64,000 nt of DNA, from assembly GCA_035519675.1 (NCBI GenBank), contig DATIWB010000033.1:1-64000 (forward strand), written 5' to 3'. The position numbers and the translations under genes are program-made. Source of the DNA: RPRB01 sp035519675. Lineage in GTDB: Bacteria > Myxococcota > Myxococcia > Myxococcales > Myxococcaceae. Under the pieces are notes generated by a model. That model made no database searches. It saw only the letters and a list, made by a program, of their open reading frames with translations, and was not told where the DNA came from. Shown here piece by piece: positions 34,457-41,495 of the stretch (positions within the stretch are counted from its first letter, which is position 1; every line of letters starts with the position of its first letter).

Positions 34457-35419
34457 TCAGGCCACCCGGTCGGGCGCGGGCTTGCCCGACAGGACCGCGT
34501 CCACGTTGTCCAGCGCCCTGAATCCCATCGCCTCTCGCGTCTCGATGGTGGCGCTGCCCATGTGTGGCAGGAGGAACGTGTTCTGCAGGCTCCGGTAGGC
34601 GGGGTGCAGCGCCGGCTCGCCCTGGAACACGTCCAGCCCGGCGGCCCCGACCTGACCCGAGCGCAGCGCGGCGATGAGCGCCTCGTCGTCGACCAGGTCC
34701 CCCCGGGCGGTGTTCACCACGATGGCGCCGGGGGGAAGCAGCCCCAGCCGCCGTGCATCGAGCAGGTGGCGCGTCTCGGGCGTCGACGGCGCGTGGAGCG
34801 AGAGCAGCTCGCTCAGCGGCAGCAGCTCCTCCACCGTGGGATGGAAGATGGCGCCGTCCTCACGCTCGGGCGGGAGGCGCCGCTGGTCGGTGTAGTGAAT
34901 CTCCACCCCGAAGCCCCGGGCCCGCCGGGCCATCGCCTGCCCGATGCGCCCCATCCCCACGATGCCCAGTCGCTTGCCGCTCAGCTGCCGGCCCATGAGC
35001 TGCGTCGGTGCCCAACCCGACCAGCCGCCGGAGCGAAGCAGCGCCTGGCCCTCGTACGCCCGCCGCGCCGCCCCGAGGAGCAGCAGGAGCGCCACCTCCG
35101 CGGTGGCGTCGGTCAGGACCTCGGGGGTGTTGGTCACCACCAGGCCGCGGGCCCGCGCCGTGTCCAGGTCCAGATGCTCCGTGCCCACCCCGAAGCTGGC
35201 CACGATGCGGACGCGGGCCGGGAGCCGCAGGAGGACGCCGGCGTTCATCCGGTCGGCCACGGTGCACACCACCGCGTCCATGTCCTGGCACCGGACGACG
35301 AGCTCGTCGGCGCTCAGCGGACGGTCGTCGGGATTGGCCACCAGCCGGTAGTCGCGTGCCGCGCGGCGCTCCACCGCCTCGGGCAGCTTGCGGGTGAAGA
35401 GGACCGCGTGCTCAGGCAT
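34457..35419 (-). CDS. D-2-hydroxyacid dehydrogenase (glyoxylate/hydroxypyruvate reductase-like)
   Basis: 320 residues, NAD(P)-dependent. NAD site GMGRIG (155-160); catalytic R239 (VNTARGDLVDD), E268 (FQGEPALHP) and H286 (LLPHMGSAT). It resembles the GyaR/plant HPR2-like group that reduces glyoxylate and hydroxypyruvate, but the acid substrate is not determined. ATG 35419 overlaps the stop of the AcuI-type reductase by eight bases, so these genes form an operon with the old yellow enzyme downstream. Confidence 0.9.
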   Translation of the reverse strand: MPEHAVLFTRKLPEAVERRAARDYRLVANPDDRPLSADELVVRCQDMDAVVCTVADRMNAGVLLRLPARVRIVASFGVGTEHLDLDTARARGLVVTNTPEVLTDATAEVALLLLLGAARRAYEGQALLRSGGWSGWAPTQLMGRQLSGKRLGIVGMGRIGQAMARRARGFGVEIHYTDQRRLPPEREDGAIFHPTVEELLPLSELLSLHAPSTPETRHLLDARRLGLLPPGAIVVNTARGDLVDDEALIAALRSGQVGAAGLDVFQGEPALHPAYRSLQNTFLLPHMGSATIETREAMGFRALDNVDAVLSGKPAPDRVA

Positions 35420-36404
35420 TCACGTTCACGACCACCCGCCCGCGCACCTGCCCGTCGACGATGCGCGGGGCGAACTCCACCAGCTGGGACATCGGGACCT
35501 CCTGGGTCACCTCGTCGAGGTGCAGCTTCCCCAGGTGATCCACCAGCAGCTTCCAGGCGCGCGTCCGCTCCTCGACCGGTGTCATGTCCGAGTCGCAGCC
35601 GAGCAGGGCGACGTTGCGGAGGATGAAGGGGAACACGGTGCCGGGAAAGTCCGAGCCTCCGGCCAGCCCGCAGGCGGCGACGGCGCCTCGGTACGTGGTC
35701 TGGCTGCAGAGGGTGACCAGGGTCTGCCCACCCACGGTGTCCACCGCGCCACCCCAGCGCTCGGAGCCCAGCGGTGGACCCTTCTGGGCGAGCACGTCGC
35801 GGCCGATGATGTCGGCGGCGCCGAGCTTCTTGAGGTACGTCGCCTCGGAGGTCCGGCCGGTCGAGGCGACCACCTTCTTGCCGAGCGCCGCGAGGAGCCC
35901 CACCGCGATCGACCCCACGCCTCCGGCCGCGCCGGTCACCGCGAACTCCCGGTCGGACCGGAGCGTCCCGTGGTCCTGCAGCGCCAGCACGCAGAGGGCG
36001 GCGGTGAAGCCCGCGGTTCCGATGGCCATCGAGGTGCGGGCGTCGAGCCCCTGGGGAATCGGCAGCACCACCGATTCCTTCACCCGCGCGCGCTGGGAGA
36101 AGCCCCCCCACCAGCTCACGCCCAGGCCGTTGCCGGTGACCAGCACCGGGTCGCCAGGGCGGAATTTGGGGCTGGTGCTCGACCGCACCCGTCCGGCGAG
36201 GTCGATGCCGGGCACCATCGGCCACTTGCGGATGACCTTGCCGCGACCGGTGAGCGCCAGACCGTCCTTGTAGTTGAGCGAGCTGTAGGCGACGTCGATG
36301 GTGACCTCACCAGGCGGCAGCGCCGCCTCCTCGAGCGCCGTGCGCTTGACCTGCGTGCGCCCGTCCGCCTGCTCGGCAACCAGAGCCGTGAACGTGTCTG
36401 CCAT
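35412..36404 (-). CDS. acuI: Acrylyl-CoA reductase-family MDR oxidoreductase (AcuI/YhdH)
   Basis: 330 residues, exactly the usual AcuI/YhdH length. Zinc-free medium-chain reductase: SSLNYKDGLALTGRGKVIRKWPMVPGIDLAG is spread over the N-terminal quarter, and the NADP site is TGAAGGVGSIAVGLLAALG. AcuI reduces acryloyl-CoA to propionyl-CoA. The symbol is by family; the physiological substrate in this organism is not known. First gene of the 36404-33362 unit, with ATG 36404. A longer frame is open upstream but not family-like. Confidence 0.88.
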   Translation of the reverse strand: MADTFTALVAEQADGRTQVKRTALEEAALPPGEVTIDVAYSSLNYKDGLALTGRGKVIRKWPMVPGIDLAGRVRSSTSPKFRPGDPVLVTGNGLGVSWWGGFSQRARVKESVVLPIPQGLDARTSMAIGTAGFTAALCVLALQDHGTLRSDREFAVTGAAGGVGSIAVGLLAALGKKVVASTGRTSEATYLKKLGAADIIGRDVLAQKGPPLGSERWGGAVDTVGGQTLVTLCSQTTYRGAVAACGLAGGSDFPGTVFPFILRNVALLGCDSDMTPVEERTRAWKLLVDHLGKLHLDEVTQEVPMSQLVEFAPRIVDGQVRGRVVVNVNA

Positions 36405-36673
36405 GGCGGCGGTGACCATTGCTCCGGGCGGGAGGAAACTCCAGTCGGACCCGGAAAATGTTGCGCTCTCACGCTCGTCGGCCAGGCCGCTCGCCCTCGA
36501 AGGAAAGGCGCCTGGAGCTTGGCCCGCGGTTCGCAAGGGAGGCCTGCCCAGGGCGGCGTGGGGGTTGATGGGGCGTGGCGAGGCGTGGACGGATCCTGCG
36601 GGCGGTTGCTGGCCTCAGTCGGTCAGCGGGCAGGCACCGTCCACGCCTCCGTCCACGGGTTGGGGCGCCGGGC
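36405..36673. other. Gene-free region with long inverted repeat
   Basis: 269 bases between the AcuI gene start and the desaturase stop. GAGGCGTGGACGG (36580-36592) and CCGTCCACGCCTC (36637-36649) form a perfect 13-bp stem around a 44-base loop, 25 bases after the desaturase stop, so it may mark that transcript's 3' end. GCCTGCCC (36542-36549) and GGGCAGGC (36628-36635) form a second possible pair. The left end must hold the AcuI promoter. No T run. Confidence 0.45.
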
Positions 36674-37624
36674 TCAGGCTGCGCGTGCTTCCTCGCGCTC
36701 GGGAGTCACCCAGTCCAGGTCGGTGTCCGGCTCGGGGAAGGTGATCGGTCGCCCCTCGTAGGTCTCGCGGCGCCCCGGGTAAACGAACGTCCGCCAGGCG
36801 TAGGCGAGCAGCGAGGGCTGCTCGAGCGCCGGGTGAAGGCCCGGCCGGATGTGTTGCGCATGGGCCTCGGGCAACAGGCTCCAGTGCAGCCCCGGCTCCA
36901 GGTGGTGCATGCCGTGGTAGCCGTTGTTGAGGGTCAGGAAGTTGAGCACCGGGCTGACGAAGTTCCGGGAGTGGTTCACCGGGTGGTCCGGGTCGCAGCC
37001 GTCGTGCCAGAAGAAGTTGATCCCCACGATGCCCAGGTTGGCGACCAGCTCGGGCACCAGCACGAAGCAGAGCGCCCTGCGCCAGTCGAGCGCGACCAGC
37101 GCGAGCTTGACGCTCCAGACGATGAGAGTCTCCAGCCGCCGCTGGCGCCGCCAGTCCCCGCTTCCCTTGAGCGAGGCGTAGCGCCGGTTGCTGCGGAGGA
37201 TGGACGGGGACACGGCGAACGGGAAGGCCAGGAGGTTGAGCAGGTTCCACCGGAAGCGCACCTTCGAGGTGCGCATCACGTCCTCCCGGGCCTGGAGGAA
37301 GCGGTGGTGGGAGAGGTTGTGCCCCGGGATGTAGTCGCTGATCGGGAACCCGTAGGAGAGGCTGACCCAGACCTGGAAGGCCGAGTTCATCCACCGCCGG
37401 CGGAACACGGGACAGTGCACCGTGTTGTGCGCCACGACGGCGGACAGCCATGACGTGTACGCCAGGACCGCCATCGCGGCGAGCAGGGCAACGCCCGAGG
37501 GGGCCGCCAGCCAGGCCGCCACGCTGAGCAGGGCATGGGTCGTCAGCACCCCGAGCGTTCGGCGATCGGCAGCAAATCTGAGAAGGCCGGGGCGGTCGAC
37601 CCGGACTGACAGCGAAGAGTCCAC
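36674..37624 (-). CDS. Membrane fatty acid desaturase
   Basis: 316 residues from GTG 37624. Di-iron membrane desaturase/hydroxylase fold with the three histidine boxes HNTVH (66-70), HNLSHH (102-107) and HGMHH (237-241), plus about four hydrophobic helices (27-62, 83-97, 122-140, 165-205). Family members introduce a double bond in acyl chains or modify carotenoid-like lipids. The substrate is uncertain. It stands alone, 57 bases from apt. Confidence 0.88.
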   Translation of the reverse strand: MDSSLSVRVDRPGLLRFAADRRTLGVLTTHALLSVAAWLAAPSGVALLAAMAVLAYTSWLSAVVAHNTVHCPVFRRRWMNSAFQVWVSLSYGFPISDYIPGHNLSHHRFLQAREDVMRTSKVRFRWNLLNLLAFPFAVSPSILRSNRRYASLKGSGDWRRQRRLETLIVWSVKLALVALDWRRALCFVLVPELVANLGIVGINFFWHDGCDPDHPVNHSRNFVSPVLNFLTLNNGYHGMHHLEPGLHWSLLPEAHAQHIRPGLHPALEQPSLLAYAWRTFVYPGRRETYEGRPITFPEPDTDLDWVTPEREEARAA

Positions 37625-37681
37625 GCCGCCGCAACAAAGCAGGGAGCGCCGGAGAATGTCGAGTGCATTACACCGGGGCCT

Positions 37682-38221
37682 TCACGGCTGGTCGTACTTC
37701 AGGAAGGACACCACCCGGTCCGACCCGAGCCGCTCCGCTCCGCCGAGGTAGGCCAGCTCGACCAGGAACGCGAAGCCGACCACCATCCCACCGGCCCGGC
37801 GGATCAGCTTCTCGGTGGCTGCGGCGGTGCCGCCGGTGGCCAGCAGATCGTCCACCACCAGGACCCGAGCATTCCGCACCAGCGCGTCGGTGTGGAGCTC
37901 CAGCGCGTCCTGGCCGTACTCCAGCCCGTAGGACTCGCGGTGGGCCTTCCGGGGGAGCTTCCCGGGTTTCCGGACCGGCACGAAGCCACGACGCAGCGTG
38001 GCAGCCAGGGCGCCGCCGAGGATGAAGCCGCGGGCCTCGATGCCCACCACCTCGGTCACCTCCAGCGTGGCGACCCGGGCAGCGAGCGCGCAGACGATCC
38101 CGTGGAAGAGCAGCGGGTCGGCGAGCACCGGCGTGAGGTCCTTGAAGACGATGCCCGGCCTCGGGAAATCCGGCACGTCCCGGACACGGGCAGCGACGGC
38201 CTCGAGCAGGGGAGGGGTCAT
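37682..38221 (-). CDS. apt: Adenine phosphoribosyltransferase
   Basis: 179 residues. Purine salvage: adenine plus PRPP to AMP. Starts RVRDVPDFPRPGIVFKDLTPVL, the Apt fingerprint, and has the PRPP loop VLVVDDLLATGGTA (120-133) and VGIEARGFILGGALA (59-73). The ATG at 38221 lies 50 bases from the divergent E1 alpha gene. Assignment is secure. Confidence 0.95.
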   Translation of the reverse strand: MTPPLLEAVAARVRDVPDFPRPGIVFKDLTPVLADPLLFHGIVCALAARVATLEVTEVVGIEARGFILGGALAATLRRGFVPVRKPGKLPRKAHRESYGLEYGQDALELHTDALVRNARVLVVDDLLATGGTAAATEKLIRRAGGMVVGFAFLVELAYLGGAERLGSDRVVSFLKYDQP

Positions 38222-38271
38222 GGACGGCCGGGCAGCATATGCCGCCCGTGGGGTGGTATAGGCCGGGCCCC

Positions 38272-39291
38272 ATGACCGAACCAGCCTCCAGGCGCGGGCG
38301 CCCCACGCTCGTGAAGGAACCCCTGCCGCTGGACCACAAGCTCCTCGTCCGCATGCACGACCTGATGGTCGAGTCGCGGGTGCTCGAGGAGCGGCTGATC
38401 CAGATGTACCGCCAGGGCCACGGCTACTTCTGGATCGGCGGCCCCGGGGAAGAGGCGTTCAACGTCGCCCTCGGCCTCCTGATGAAGAAGGGGCAAGGCC
38501 CGGCCTACGACTACCTCCACGCCCACTACCGTCAGAGCGCGACCCTGATGGCGCTGGGCGAGGACCCGATCGGCGCGCTCCGGCAGATGAAGAGCACCGC
38601 CAGCGATCCGTACTCGGGCGGCCGGAACTTCGCAGGCCACTTCAGCAAGCGGGCGTGGAACATCGTCCCGGTCTCCAGCCCGATCGAGGTGCAGTACGCC
38701 ATGGCCCCGGGGACTGCGCTGGCCCAGAAGCGCCACGGGGGGGACGGCATCACCATCGTCACCGGTGGCGACGCGGGCACGGCCGAGGGCGACTTCGCCA
38801 GCTGCCTGGTGTGGAGCACCCGCCCCGGAAACGAGCTGCCGATCCTGATCGTCGTCACCCACAACCAGTGGGGGATCTCCACCTCGGCGGCGTCCCAGCA
38901 GGGCTGCAAGACCATCGCCGAGCGCGGCAAGGCATTCGGGATGCACACCCGGACCATCGACGGCAACGACGCCATCGTCAGCTACCTCGAGCTGCAGAAG
39001 GCGATGGGCTACGTGCGCAAGGAGCGAAAGCCGTTCCTGATCGAGGCGAACGTCTCCCGGCTCTACGGCCACTCCAGCGCCTCAGGGGCGAACTTGGTGA
39101 CCGTGGAGCAGGACTGCATTGCCGAGCTGGAGAAGAAGCTGGAGGCCCACGGCATCCTCAGCCGCGCGGAGATGGACCAGGTCCGCGCGCGCTGGACCGA
39201 GGAGATCGCCGCCAAGGCCCGCACCGTGCGCGACGAGCTGCTCCCCGAGCCGTCGAGCATCTGGAAGCACGTCTACGCGGAGGATCGCTGA
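38272..39291 (+). CDS. 2-Oxoacid dehydrogenase E1 component, alpha subunit
   Basis: 339 residues from ATG 38272. Thiamine-diphosphate-dependent decarboxylase subunit; the cofactor motif is GGDAGTAEGDFASCL (165-179) running to HNQWGIS (197-203), with YRQSA (86-90) for the diphosphate end. Substrate could be pyruvate, a branched-chain oxoacid or acetoin; the pattern is nearest the branched-chain group. The stop overlaps the next ATG (TGATG), so the two subunits are translated together. No E2 or E3 gene is adjacent. Confidence 0.9.
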   Translation: MTEPASRRGRPTLVKEPLPLDHKLLVRMHDLMVESRVLEERLIQMYRQGHGYFWIGGPGEEAFNVALGLLMKKGQGPAYDYLHAHYRQSATLMALGEDPIGALRQMKSTASDPYSGGRNFAGHFSKRAWNIVPVSSPIEVQYAMAPGTALAQKRHGGDGITIVTGGDAGTAEGDFASCLVWSTRPGNELPILIVVTHNQWGISTSAASQQGCKTIAERGKAFGMHTRTIDGNDAIVSYLELQKAMGYVRKERKPFLIEANVSRLYGHSSASGANLVTVEQDCIAELEKKLEAHGILSRAEMDQVRARWTEEIAAKARTVRDELLPEPSSIWKHVYAEDR

Positions 39292-40346
39292 TGGCCAGCA
39301 TGGCCCAGGCGATCCGGCTGGCGCTGCACTACGCCGAGGAGCACCTCGGGGTGACCGACGTCTTCGGCGAGGACGTGGGCCCCCCGCTCGGCGGCGTGTT
39401 CACCGCGACGCAGGGGCTGAAGACGGCCTGGAACAGCCCGCTCGACGAGCGCGGCATCATCGGCTGCGCCATCGGCCTGGCGCTCGCCGGCCAGCGGCCG
39501 GTCGCCGAGATCCAGTTCTGCGACTACATCTACAACACCATCGACCTGCTCAAGCTCGCCGGGAACACCTGCTGGTCGAGCGCGGGCGACTGGAACGTGC
39601 CGATGGTGGTCCGGACCCCGGTGGGCTCCGGCATCCGGGGCAGCATCTACCACTCGCACAGCTTCGACGCGACGATGACCCACATCCCCGGGTGGAAGGT
39701 GGTGATGCCCTCCACGCCGCTCGACGCGTACGGGCTGCTGCTCTCCGCCTGCCAGGACCAGAATCCGGTGATGGTTCTGGAGCCGAAGGCGCTGATCCGG
39801 ATGAAGGGCGAGGAGCCCATCCCCGGCGAGCCCGGGGACGACCGGGTGCTGTCGAAGATGATCGACGCGCCGCTGGGCGACCGCTCGCAGTGGAAGCCCC
39901 AGTGGCCAGCGCTGGAGGGGTACACCGTGCCCATCGGCAAGGGAAAGCTGGTGCGAGCGGGCACGGACCTCACCGTGGTGAGCTACGGCAGGACGTTGCC
40001 GCTGTCGGTCAAGGCAGCCCAGGCGCTCGAGCCAGAGGGCATCTCGGCCGAGGTCATCGACCTGCGGTCGCTGTGGCCATACGACTGGGAGATGCTCCGC
40101 GAGTCGGTGAGGAGAACCGGCCGCGCGCTCTTCGTCAACGAGGACACCGAGGTGACCAACTTCGGCGAGCACCTCCTGCGGCGCACGGTGGAGGAGCTGT
40201 TCTACGACCTGCTGGCGCCGCCGCGCCTGCTGGCCGGGAAGTTCGTGCCTGGCATCGGCCTGGCCGACCCGCTGGAGATGGCGAGCGTGCCGCAGCTCGG
40301 GGACATCACCGACGCCATCCGGGCGGTGGCCCGCGAGCAGCCCTGA
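39291..40346 (+). CDS. 2-Oxoacid dehydrogenase E1 component, beta subunit
   Basis: 351 residues. Partner of the alpha subunit upstream: the transketolase pyrimidine-binding domain (about 1-175) includes FGEDVGPPLGGVFTATQGL and AEIQFCDYI, and the C-terminal transketolase domain (about 215-340) includes TVVSYGRTLPLSVKAAQAL and VIDLRSLWPYDWEMLRESV. Typically an alpha2beta2 E1 feeding an E2 lipoyl transferase, missing from this window. Convergent with the VOC gene after a 9-base gap. Confidence 0.92.
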   Translation: MASMAQAIRLALHYAEEHLGVTDVFGEDVGPPLGGVFTATQGLKTAWNSPLDERGIIGCAIGLALAGQRPVAEIQFCDYIYNTIDLLKLAGNTCWSSAGDWNVPMVVRTPVGSGIRGSIYHSHSFDATMTHIPGWKVVMPSTPLDAYGLLLSACQDQNPVMVLEPKALIRMKGEEPIPGEPGDDRVLSKMIDAPLGDRSQWKPQWPALEGYTVPIGKGKLVRAGTDLTVVSYGRTLPLSVKAAQALEPEGISAEVIDLRSLWPYDWEMLRESVRRTGRALFVNEDTEVTNFGEHLLRRTVEELFYDLLAPPRLLAGKFVPGIGLADPLEMASVPQLGDITDAIRAVAREQP

Positions 40347-40355
40347 CGGGCAGGC

Positions 40356-40724
40356 TCACTTCCTCGAGTGCAGCCCCACCATGTTGCCCTCGGTGTCATA
40401 GACCAGGGAGATGAAGCCGTACTCGCCGATGGACTGCTTCGACTTCTCCACCCGGCCCCCGAGCTTCTTCACCTTGGCCTCCTCGACCGCGCAGTCCTCG
40501 CAGGTGAAGTAGACCAGGACGCTGTTCTTGCCCGAGGGGAAGCCCTCGTACTTGCAGAGAGCGCCTGACGAACCCTTCCCCTCTCGCTCCATCGGGAACA
40601 TCCAGTACTCGAACCCGGGGCTCGGCATCTGTTCGAGCTTGACCCCGAACACCCCCTCGTAGAACGCCTTGGCCCGCTTCATGTCCTGCACGTAGATCTC
40701 GAACCAACCCACTGGATTGCTCAT
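40356..40724 (-). CDS. VOC-family protein (YdeN/PhnB-like)
   Basis: 122 residues. Two ATG codons occur at 40730 and 40724; AGGAGG directly abuts the first, whereas it lies six bases before the second, so 40724 is chosen. Sequence opens WFEIYVQDMKRAKAFYEGVFG and has YWMFPMEREGKGSSGALCK and LVYFTCEDC; ends with YDTEGNMVGLHS. Role unknown. Similar in layout to the VOC protein at 1896, whose neighbour is a WYL regulator. Confidence 0.86.
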   Translation of the reverse strand: MSNPVGWFEIYVQDMKRAKAFYEGVFGVKLEQMPSPGFEYWMFPMEREGKGSSGALCKYEGFPSGKNSVLVYFTCEDCAVEEAKVKKLGGRVEKSKQSIGEYGFISLVYDTEGNMVGLHSRK

Positions 40725-40763
40725 TGTCATCCTCCTGGCTCCATTCTGACGTCTGGCGGCGGC

Positions 40764-41171
40764 TCAACCGGACACGAGCGCGGCCCGGACAGCCTCGGGG
40801 ACCCGGACCTTCTCGTTGGTGGCGTAGTCGATGAGCACCACCACCGCCCGGCCGCGGGCGACGACCCGCGCCGGCTCACCCGCGTGCCAGATCTCGTGCA
40901 GCAGCGTGAGGCTGGTGTTGCCCACCCGCTCGGGCCGGACACCCACGGTGATCCGCGCCGGGTACTCCACGGGCTCCAGGTAGTCGTTCTCGATGCGGGC
41001 GAGGATCGGCCCGACCGGGTCCTGTGCCCGGGTCGTCATCCCGAGCTTCTCGAAGAAGGCGATGCGTGCCGTCTCGGCCCAGGCGATGTACCGGACGTTG
41101 TTCACGTGGCCGAGCGCGTCCATCTCGCCCCAGGCTACGTCCAGCGTCACCTCCGTCGTCCAGCCGGCCAT
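40764..41171 (-). CDS. Acyl-CoA thioesterase (4HBT hot-dog fold)
   Basis: 135 residues. Starts TLDVAWGEMDALGHVNNVRYIAWAE, the FcbC/YbgC-type signature in which the aspartate of MDALGHVNN is catalytic. Cytosolic hydrolysis of an acyl-CoA; chain specificity is unknown. ATG 41171. It lies left of the 324-base region that contains the plus-strand RNA candidate. Confidence 0.88.
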   Translation of the reverse strand: MAGWTTEVTLDVAWGEMDALGHVNNVRYIAWAETARIAFFEKLGMTTRAQDPVGPILARIENDYLEPVEYPARITVGVRPERVGNTSLTLLHEIWHAGEPARVVARGRAVVVLIDYATNEKVRVPEAVRAALVSG

Positions 41172-41262
41172 CGGCTCCTCCTCGGGCGCTGACGCACGCC
41201 CGTCACCCGGGCGACCGTCCGGCACCGTGTCTGCCGCCCCCGCTGCCCCGGCGCAAGAAACG

Positions 41263-41291
41263 TTGCGTCGCGACGGGCGGCACGACAGGAT
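41263..41291 (+). promoter_or_regulatory. Promoter-like sequence before the RNA candidate
   Basis: TTGCGT (41263-41268), 17 bases, CAGGAT (41286-41291). Three of six bases match each sigma-70 hexamer, and the first hairpin begins near the expected start at about 41298. The match is modest and GC-rich genomes give such matches by chance. Confidence 0.25.
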
Positions 41292-41326
41292 CGGCTTCGC
41301 CCTGCGGGGCGAAAGGAGGTGATGCC

Positions 41327-41371
41327 TTGACCGAGCAAAATCAAGGCGTCGCCTCTCTGGGCGCGGCGTAG
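41327..41371 (+). CDS. Possible 14-residue leader peptide
   Basis: TTG start preceded by AAAGGAGGTGAT (41312-41323), a twelve-base complement to the 16S 3' end and the strongest ribosome-binding site seen in the window. Encodes MTEQNQGVASLGAA then TAG. The start is within hairpin 2, so translation might be structure-controlled. Too short to test by codon use; it could be fortuitous. Confidence 0.25.
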   Translation: MTEQNQGVASLGAA

Positions 41372-41415
41372 AGCAAGCAGGGCCGCGCGCACGAGAGCGG
41401 CGCACAGGCTTCAAG

Positions 41416-41473
41416 CCCGCCCCCTGGTGGCTGGAGGCGCAGTGTCTGGCCACCGGGGAGGCGGGTTCTTTTT
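41416..41473 (+). terminator. Intrinsic terminator, plus strand
   Basis: Left arm CCCGCCCCCTGGTGGC (41416-41431), loop 41432-41447, right arm GCCACCGGGGAGGCGGG (41448-41465 region): 16 pairs, one bulged A and one G-U. It is followed by TTCTTTTT (41466-41473). Only the plus strand has the T tract, so it ends a rightward transcript, although no annotated gene lies there. The loop holds TGGAGG. Confidence 0.75.
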
Positions 41474-41495
41474 GCCCGGAGTCCGGGCCAGGCCC

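Larger units (their letters stand above)
41296..41473 (+). ncRNA. Candidate structured small RNA or leader-peptide transcript
   Basis: About 178 nt, opposite in strand to both neighbours. Hairpin 1: TTCGCCC-tgcg-GGGCGAA (41296-41313). Then AGGAGGT left unpaired (41314-41320). Hairpin 2: GATGCCTTGA / TCAAGGCGTC (41321-41330, 41341-41350), ten pairs with one G-U. Hairpin 3: GCGCGGC / GCCGCGC (41361-41367, 41382-41388). Hairpin 4 is the intrinsic terminator. A TTG-started 14-codon frame (41327-41371, MTEQNQGVASLGAA) follows the Shine-Dalgarno, with its start codon inside hairpin 2. Either a tiny protein with translational control or a non-coding RNA. It matches no RNA family I know. Confidence 0.45.
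41172..41495. other. Intergenic region hosting a plus-strand transcription unit
   Basis: 324 bases between the starts/ends of two minus-strand genes (thioesterase start 41171; MATE stop 41496). The left 90 bases should contain the leftward thioesterase promoter. From 41263 the features listed separately point to a rightward transcript: promoter-like hexamers, four hairpins, a Shine-Dalgarno sequence and a terminator. Confidence 0.6.

Noticed and set aside
41312..41323. AAAGGAGGTGAT as the 3' end of a 16S rRNA gene on the minus strand
   Set aside because: Only twelve bases match; the surrounding sequence is not rRNA-like.
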